The notes beneath the pieces are model-generated. The model was not told where the DNA came from and searched no databases. It saw only the letters and a program-made list of their open reading frames with translations. Below, piece by piece: positions 59,741-64,000 of a stretch of DNA of 64,000 bases. Source of the stretch: Paracnuella aquatica (GTDB lineage Bacteria > Bacteroidota > Bacteroidia > Chitinophagales > Chitinophagaceae); NCBI RefSeq assembly GCF_003332885.2, contig NZ_QOWJ01000013.1, positions 62,001 to 126,000 of the forward strand, given 5' to 3'. Within the stretch, counting starts at the first letter, position 1; the number at the start of each line of letters is the position of its first letter. A program made the translations under genes and the position numbers.

Positions 59741-59832
59741 TTGAAGTCCTTATGTTTCGTGTGTAATACAATTATAACGAATAAATTTGACCGGGGGTTT
59801 CACAGTATTTGTTAACCTTTTTTCCGCTCTAT

Positions 59833-60216
59833 ATGGATGTCAAAACCAGTACCAAAGAAAAATTTCATGCCATTAGTGTTGCTTCTGAACACCTAACTGC
59901 TAATATGGCAGCGAGCCTGCACCAGCAACTGCAGCCTTTGCTGCAACAGGATGTGCGGAACGTTGTGCTGAATATGGAACAAGTGGCTGCACTGGATGAA
60001 GATGCAGCCGAGATGCTGGTAAAGTTACAACAGCATTTTTACGAACAAAATGCCTCCTTTGTTGTTTGCAGCCTGCAGCCCCCAGTGGAAGAATTTTTAG
60101 ACAAAACCGACCTGTTGGAACTGATGAATGTAACGCCCACCGAAAGCGAAGCATGGGATATTGTGCAAATGGAAGAGATTGAACGGGAACTCCTGGGCGA
60201 CGAAGAAAACCTGTAA
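59833..60216 (+). CDS. STAS-domain protein with substituted phospho-site
   Basis: ATG 59833 gives 127 aa (MDVKTSTKEKFHAISVASE). The STAS fold (SpoIIAA type) covers about 10-115. At the place where anti-anti-sigma factors have D-S-S-G-L-G with the phosphorylated Ser, this protein reads LDEDAAEML: Asp55, Glu56, Asp57. Negative charge at the Ser position could mimic the phosphorylated state or mean phosphorylation is lost. No SpoIIAB-like kinase or sigma-B-like factor is in the window. The stop is 6 bp before the fructosamine-kinase family start, so the two are probably co-transcribed. Confidence 0.8.
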   Translation: MDVKTSTKEKFHAISVASEHLTANMAASLHQQLQPLLQQDVRNVVLNMEQVAALDEDAAEMLVKLQQHFYEQNASFVVCSLQPPVEEFLDKTDLLELMNVTPTESEAWDIVQMEEIERELLGDEENL

Positions 60217-60222
60217 CCCGTG

Positions 60223-61110
60223 ATGCCGTCCCCGCAACTGCTACCCGTGCTTTCTCCTATTTGCGGGTGGCAATTGCAGCCTAGCCATTTTACCTCAATG
60301 GCTGGCGGCAGCATCAACGAGGTGTACAAGGTATCCCATCAAGGCCATCCCTCTTTTATTGTAAAGCTCAATTCTGCTACTAAATTTCCCCAACTCTTTG
60401 CGCAGGAAGCCAAAGGCCTGGCCGCGTTGCGGTCGTATACAAAAACGCCGGAGGTAATTGCGCAGGGCGAAATGGAAGGATTGCAATACCTGGTGTTGGA
60501 ATGGATTGCCGAAGACCAACCCACACCAACGTTTTGGAAAAACTTCGGGGCGGCGTTGGCAGCATTGCATTCTGTTGAAGGAACGGCTTTTGGCAGTTTT
60601 GAAAACAACTACATGGGTTCGGTGCCGCAAGATAATGGCGATGCACCCACATGGACGGCATTTTTTGCGCAGCGCCGCCTGATGCCTTTGGCAGTGAAAT
60701 GTGCAGATAATGGTTTGTTGGGTAAAAGCGAAACAAACCAAATAGAAAAGTTGTGCAACCAATTGCCGCAAATCTTTTCACCTGCTGCACCTACCCTCCT
60801 GCACGGCGATCTTTGGAGCGGCAACTATTTGTGCGGCGCCGGTGGCGTTCCGGTGCTGATCGATCCGGCAGTACATTTTGGCCACCCGTCCGTCGACCTG
60901 GGTCTGACCGCCTTATTTGGCGGGTTTGATGCCCAATTTTACCAAGCCTATCATTACCATAAACCCCTGCCGCCAAACTATAAAGATGAATGGGACGTGT
61001 GCAACCTATACCCGCTGCTGATTCATTTGTTGCTTTTTGGTTCGGGATATTTGGGCGCCATCCGGCAAACCTTACAACGATTTGCGGGTATACAGCACCG
61101 AATTGTTTAG
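60223..61110 (+). CDS. Fructosamine-3-kinase family protein
   Basis: ATG 60223 gives 295 aa; an overlapping GTG is three bases upstream. The aminoglycoside-phosphotransferase-like fold has FTSMAGGSINEVYKVSHQGH (N-lobe), the lysine strand SFIVKLNSAT, VLEWIAEDQPTPTFWKNFG, the catalytic loop LLHGDLWSGNYL with Asp196, and the metal-binding VLIDPAVHFGHPSVDLGL with Asp214. Bacterial FN3K homologs phosphorylate ketosamines formed by protein or sugar glycation to trigger their removal. The gene follows the STAS gene by 6 bp and precedes RNase Z. Confidence 0.9.
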   Translation: MPSPQLLPVLSPICGWQLQPSHFTSMAGGSINEVYKVSHQGHPSFIVKLNSATKFPQLFAQEAKGLAALRSYTKTPEVIAQGEMEGLQYLVLEWIAEDQPTPTFWKNFGAALAALHSVEGTAFGSFENNYMGSVPQDNGDAPTWTAFFAQRRLMPLAVKCADNGLLGKSETNQIEKLCNQLPQIFSPAAPTLLHGDLWSGNYLCGAGGVPVLIDPAVHFGHPSVDLGLTALFGGFDAQFYQAYHYHKPLPPNYKDEWDVCNLYPLLIHLLLFGSGYLGAIRQTLQRFAGIQHRIV

Positions 61111-61170
61111 TTTGCACCGGGCGAAGAACCCAAGCGGCCAAAACTCTGTTTACAAATAAAGGTTTACAAC

Positions 61171-61177
61171 AAAGGAG
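61171..61177 (+). promoter_or_regulatory. Clear Shine-Dalgarno site of RNase Z
   Basis: AAAGGAG lies 8 bp before the ATG at 61186. It is unusually strong for this window, where most genes have no visible ribosome-binding site, and fixes the RNase Z start. Confidence 0.75.
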
Positions 61178-61185
61178 AACAGCAC

Positions 61186-62091
61186 ATGTTATCGGTAACG
61201 ATCCTGGGAAATAATTCGGCCGTACCTGCTTTTAACCGGCACCCCACCAGCCAAGTAGTAACGCTGGATGGCACCAACTACCTGGTAGATTGTGGTGAGG
61301 GCACGCAAATACAAATGATCAAATACAAGATCAGGCGGAGCAAAATTTCGCATGTATTTATTTCGCACCTGCACGGCGATCATTATTTCGGGTTGGTAGG
61401 CCTGCTCAATACTTTTGGATTGCTATCGCACAGCCAGGAGCTGCACATATTTGGCCCGGCGGCACTGCAGCAAATCATTGAACTGCAGCTGCAGGTAGCC
61501 GAAACACAACTGCCTTATGCGCTTCATTTTCACCTAGTGGATGGCAATGCCACGCTGGTGGACAATGAGCAAATCCGCATCAAAAGTTTTCGCACCGATC
61601 ACCGGATTCCCACCTATGGATTTTCGTTTGAAGAAAAAAGGGACCGCCGCAAATTGATCATTGACAAAGTGGAGGAAGCCGGCATACCGGTTTCGTTTTA
61701 CAATAGTTTGCAACAGGGACTCGATTATATCAAACCCGATGGTTCTGTTATCGCCAACAGGGAACTGACCACCGCACCGGTGCCCGGGAAAAAATATGCC
61801 TTTTGTGCTGACACCCGCTACGACGAACGCATCATCGAGCACATCCGGGATTTCGACATGATCTATCATGAAACGACTTATCTCGATAATTTCCAGGAGC
61901 AGGCATACAACCGTTTTCACTCCACCACGCGGCAGGCGGGCAGGCTGGCAATGAAGGCTGGCGTAAAACGCTTGCTGATCGGGCATTTCAGCTCAAAGTA
62001 CAGCGAACTGGAACCATTTGTTCAGGAAACAAGAGAAGTATTTCCAGCCACCGAACTGGCAGTGGAGGGCCAAACATACGAGCTGCTGTAA
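61186..62091 (+). CDS. rnz: Ribonuclease Z (tRNA 3' endonuclease)
   Basis: This 301-aa metallo-beta-lactamase fold enzyme cuts the 3' trailer from pre-tRNAs. The zinc motif HLHGDH is His61-His66 in VFISHLHGDHYFGLVGLL. The remaining ligands are seen in AFCADTRYD, FDMIYHETTYLDNF and RLLIGHFSSKYS. The exosite arm lies around 145-185 (RIKSFRTDHRIPTYGFSFEE, then KRDRRKLIIDK). Length and layout match the short bacterial form (ElaC/RNase Z). The start at ATG 61186 is supported by its AAAGGAG site. Confidence 0.95.
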   Translation: MLSVTILGNNSAVPAFNRHPTSQVVTLDGTNYLVDCGEGTQIQMIKYKIRRSKISHVFISHLHGDHYFGLVGLLNTFGLLSHSQELHIFGPAALQQIIELQLQVAETQLPYALHFHLVDGNATLVDNEQIRIKSFRTDHRIPTYGFSFEEKRDRRKLIIDKVEEAGIPVSFYNSLQQGLDYIKPDGSVIANRELTTAPVPGKKYAFCADTRYDERIIEHIRDFDMIYHETTYLDNFQEQAYNRFHSTTRQAGRLAMKAGVKRLLIGHFSSKYSELEPFVQETREVFPATELAVEGQTYELL

Positions 62092-62149
62092 GTGTTATTG
62101 ATCCGTATCCTTTTAAAGCTGCATCCAAACCAAACCCTTACGATTAACC

Positions 62150-63556
62150 ATGCAATATTCTGCCCGAACCATACGAATTATATTCTTTGCTACTGTTGCG
62201 GTATTGCTTTCCATTGCCGTGGTGTTGTACCTCAACCTCCGCAACCTCATCGAAGCATATGACCAGATGAACCAGACGCGGAGCGTGGAAATTAAAGTGC
62301 AATCCATTTACTCACGCCTCAAACACGCCGAAAGCAGTGTGCGGGCCTACCTGATTTCCGGCGATTCGTCTTACCTGGATGAGCAGGCCGCATTTGAAGC
62401 CGACTACAAACAAAAGATTGAGGAACTGGCCAAACTGGTGCACGACAATCCAAGACAGGTGTTTAATGTGCAGCAGCTTGGTTACATGACCACGCTGCGG
62501 GTGCAGCAAATGCGTACAACGGTGAATAGTTACCGCGACAGTGCTTCGCAGGAAGCATTGCGGGAACGGCTGGTATTGGCACGGCAGGTTATGAACCGGC
62601 TGCACCAGCTAACGCAAAATATGGAACGCGAAGAGCTGCGGCAGTTGGAGCTAAAGGAGCAAGTTAAAGAACGATACATCCGCGGTATTCCCATTTACCT
62701 GGTGGTGCTCACTTTTGCGCTGCTGTTGTTGCTGATGCTGATCTTTGACCGGCTGCAAAAACAGTTGAAAACATTGCAGGCAACGCAACAAAAACTGCAG
62801 CGTTCCAACGAACTGTTGCAAACCCGCAAAATAGAATTGGAGCAAATCAACGAGGAACTGGAATCGTTCAACTACATAGCCAGCCACGACCTGAAAGAGC
62901 CGCTGCGCAAGATCAGGACTTTTGCCAGCATGATCTACCAGGACGATTTTGAACATCTTTCGGAAAAAGGCCAATACAATTTTACCAGGCTGCAAAGTTC
63001 CGCCCAGCGCATGCAGGATTTGCTGGAAGACCTGCTGGCTTATATCCGCCTGAAAACAACGCAGGAAACAATGGAGCAAGTATCGCTGGAAGACATTGTG
63101 GCGCAGGTAACCGAAAACCTGCAGGAGCCGATTGCAGAAAGCGGCACCACCATTGAAATGCACAACCTGCCAACGGTTAAAGGCATCCCCTTTCAATTGT
63201 ATCAATTGTTTGAAAACCTGGTGCACAACGCCATCAAATACCGGCGCCCTGAAGTGGCCAACCACATTACTATTACCGGTTCGGAAACCGATGCCGCATC
63301 GCTGCCGATTTATTTGAACCCAACGCAACATGCTTATCACTGCATCACCATCACCGATAATGGGCTTGGTTTTTCGCAGGAGTATGCACCAAAAATATTC
63401 GAGATTTTTACGCGCCTGCACCACCACATTGAGCAACAGGGTACGGGTGTAGGCCTTACCATTTGCAAAAAGGTAGTAACCAACCACGATGGTTTTATCT
63501 GGGTGGAAAGTACGCCGGGCAAAGGCACCAGCTTTTTTGTTTGCCTGCCTAAATAA
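62150..63556 (+). CDS. CHASE3-like sensor histidine kinase
   Basis: This 468-aa kinase starts at ATG 62150. One helix lies near residues 8-29, a second at 181-199; the periplasmic part between (about 35-175) resembles CHASE3 (SIYSRLKHAESSVRAYLISG). A coiled coil (202-240) leads to HisKA: SFNYIASHDLKEPLRKIRTF with His246. The ATPase domain has FENLVHNAIKYRR, DNGLGFSQEY and GTGVGLTICKKVV. The form SHDLKEPLRKI is typical of phytochrome-like/hybrid-free kinases. No response regulator is adjacent, so its partner is elsewhere. It lies 58 bp after RNase Z. Confidence 0.92.
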   Translation: MQYSARTIRIIFFATVAVLLSIAVVLYLNLRNLIEAYDQMNQTRSVEIKVQSIYSRLKHAESSVRAYLISGDSSYLDEQAAFEADYKQKIEELAKLVHDNPRQVFNVQQLGYMTTLRVQQMRTTVNSYRDSASQEALRERLVLARQVMNRLHQLTQNMEREELRQLELKEQVKERYIRGIPIYLVVLTFALLLLLMLIFDRLQKQLKTLQATQQKLQRSNELLQTRKIELEQINEELESFNYIASHDLKEPLRKIRTFASMIYQDDFEHLSEKGQYNFTRLQSSAQRMQDLLEDLLAYIRLKTTQETMEQVSLEDIVAQVTENLQEPIAESGTTIEMHNLPTVKGIPFQLYQLFENLVHNAIKYRRPEVANHITITGSETDAASLPIYLNPTQHAYHCITITDNGLGFSQEYAPKIFEIFTRLHHHIEQQGTGVGLTICKKVVTNHDGFIWVESTPGKGTSFFVCLPK

Positions 63557-63592
63557 GTATTTGAAGAAACTTTTTTGCCGACGAAAACTGGG

Positions 63593-64000
63593 TTAAAAAT
63601 GGTGCGTCAGCCATTGGTAAAAAAGCGGGAACTCACGGCGCCAAGCGGCTTCGTTGTGGCCTTCGTTGGCGCGGATCACCGTAGTGATTTTTGCTTTTGA
63701 AACCCGGTCGAGCAACTGGCTTACCTGCAGCATATCAGGCACCATTTCGGGGCCTTCCTGTTGGCCGGCGTGGAGATAAATAGGGCACCGGATGGATTTG
63801 CCCTTTTTCTCCAGTGCTGCAACCAGCGGTTGTTTTACCACCCAAAATGCTGGCGAAAAAACACCTGCGCCGCCCCATTTACCGGGATTGCGCATAACGG
63901 CATATAATGAGATCAATCCGCCCATTGAAGAACCGGCAATAAACTGGTGTTTATCGCGGCGGCTAACCCTAAAGTGGTTGCGAACATAAGGCCGCAACGT
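63593..64000 (-). CDS. Esterase of alpha/beta-hydrolase fold, C-terminal part
   Basis: The visible 135 residues are the C-terminal part of a PF00756-type (esterase D/IroE-like) hydrolase; the open frame runs past the right edge with no start. The nucleophile elbow GSSMGG is present (FIAGSSMGGLISLYAVMRNP), with VFSPAFWV and the catalytic His in RANEGHNEAAWRREFPLFYQ. Such enzymes cleave esters of siderophores, sugars or feruloyl groups. The identity of substrate and the N-terminus lie outside the window. Confidence 0.82.
   Translation of the reverse strand, partial: TLRPYVRNHFRVSRRDKHQFIAGSSMGGLISLYAVMRNPGKWGGAGVFSPAFWVVKQPLVAALEKKGKSIRCPIYLHAGQQEGPEMVPDMLQVSQLLDRVSKAKITTVIRANEGHNEAAWRREFPLFYQWLTHHF

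Noticed and set aside
1-64000. tRNA, rRNA, integrase or transposase genes
   Set aside because: None was recognised on either strand; a tRNAscan-type and a HMM search would settle small or degenerate cases.

Overview
The window reads as a chromosomal segment of a Bacteroidota bacterium, most likely Chitinophagaceae or a close relative (inference from gene families). The signs are four secreted proteins with type IX secretion (T9SS) C-terminal sorting domains, a SusC-like TonB receptor with an N-terminal carboxypeptidase-like domain, DUF5686, DUF3667 and DUF1080 proteins, very few Shine-Dalgarno sites, and a few TAnnTTTG -7 boxes close to start codons. I found no rRNA, tRNA, CRISPR array, prophage or insertion sequence. 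About 54 genes fill the window, and strong hairpin terminators mark many unit ends.

Layout. 1-7.4 kb: a truncated lipoprotein, a BON-domain protein, an AI-2E family permease, a Gly/Asn/Gln-rich small protein, a GH30 glycosidase, a Crp/Fnr regulator, YceI and DoxX. 7.6-14.3 kb: a complete tripartite RND efflux operon (TetR, adaptor, pump, outer-membrane channel) with a palindromic operator just before the TetR start. 14.4-20.6 kb: universal stress protein, DUF1080 lipoprotein, DUF5686 protein and a PolX-like protein whose polymerase site looks dead. 20.6-26.5 kb: a palindromic intergenic repeat, then a minus-strand operon DUF3667-mazG-giant histidine kinase. 26.6-31.9 kb: a secreted YD-like protein, phoH, the lipoprotein-crcB-ppa unit, a half-size TSUP permease and an ECF sigma/anti-sigma pair. 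32-35.1 kb: a TonB receptor divergent from a DtxR/MntR-type regulator, with a near-perfect palindrome between them.

35.2-41.2 kb: central metabolism and translation (accC, accB, an atypical efp, mdh) with a secreted thioredoxin-like protein and a RibD/DHFR-like reductase. 41.3-45.8 kb: an S8 protease with a T9SS signal and two tandem HEIGH-type metalloprotease lipoproteins. 45.9-49.8 kb: an RlmK-like methyltransferase, an exonuclease/GIY-YIG fusion nuclease, a thioesterase and an FKBP isomerase. 49.9-56 kb: three consecutive minus-strand T9SS surface proteins that share a C-terminal module of about 185 residues but carry different passengers; two of them start with Gly-Asn repeats encoded by hexanucleotide repeats. 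56.4-64 kb: cmk, clpC, a STAS protein, a fructosamine-kinase family protein, RNase Z, a CHASE3-like histidine kinase and the 3' part of an esterase.

The points I would follow up first are the T9SS module-sharing cluster, the DtxR/TonB-receptor palindrome, the PolX, EF-P and S8 proteins with altered key residues, the crcB-ppa fluoride unit, and the families of intergenic inverted repeats.
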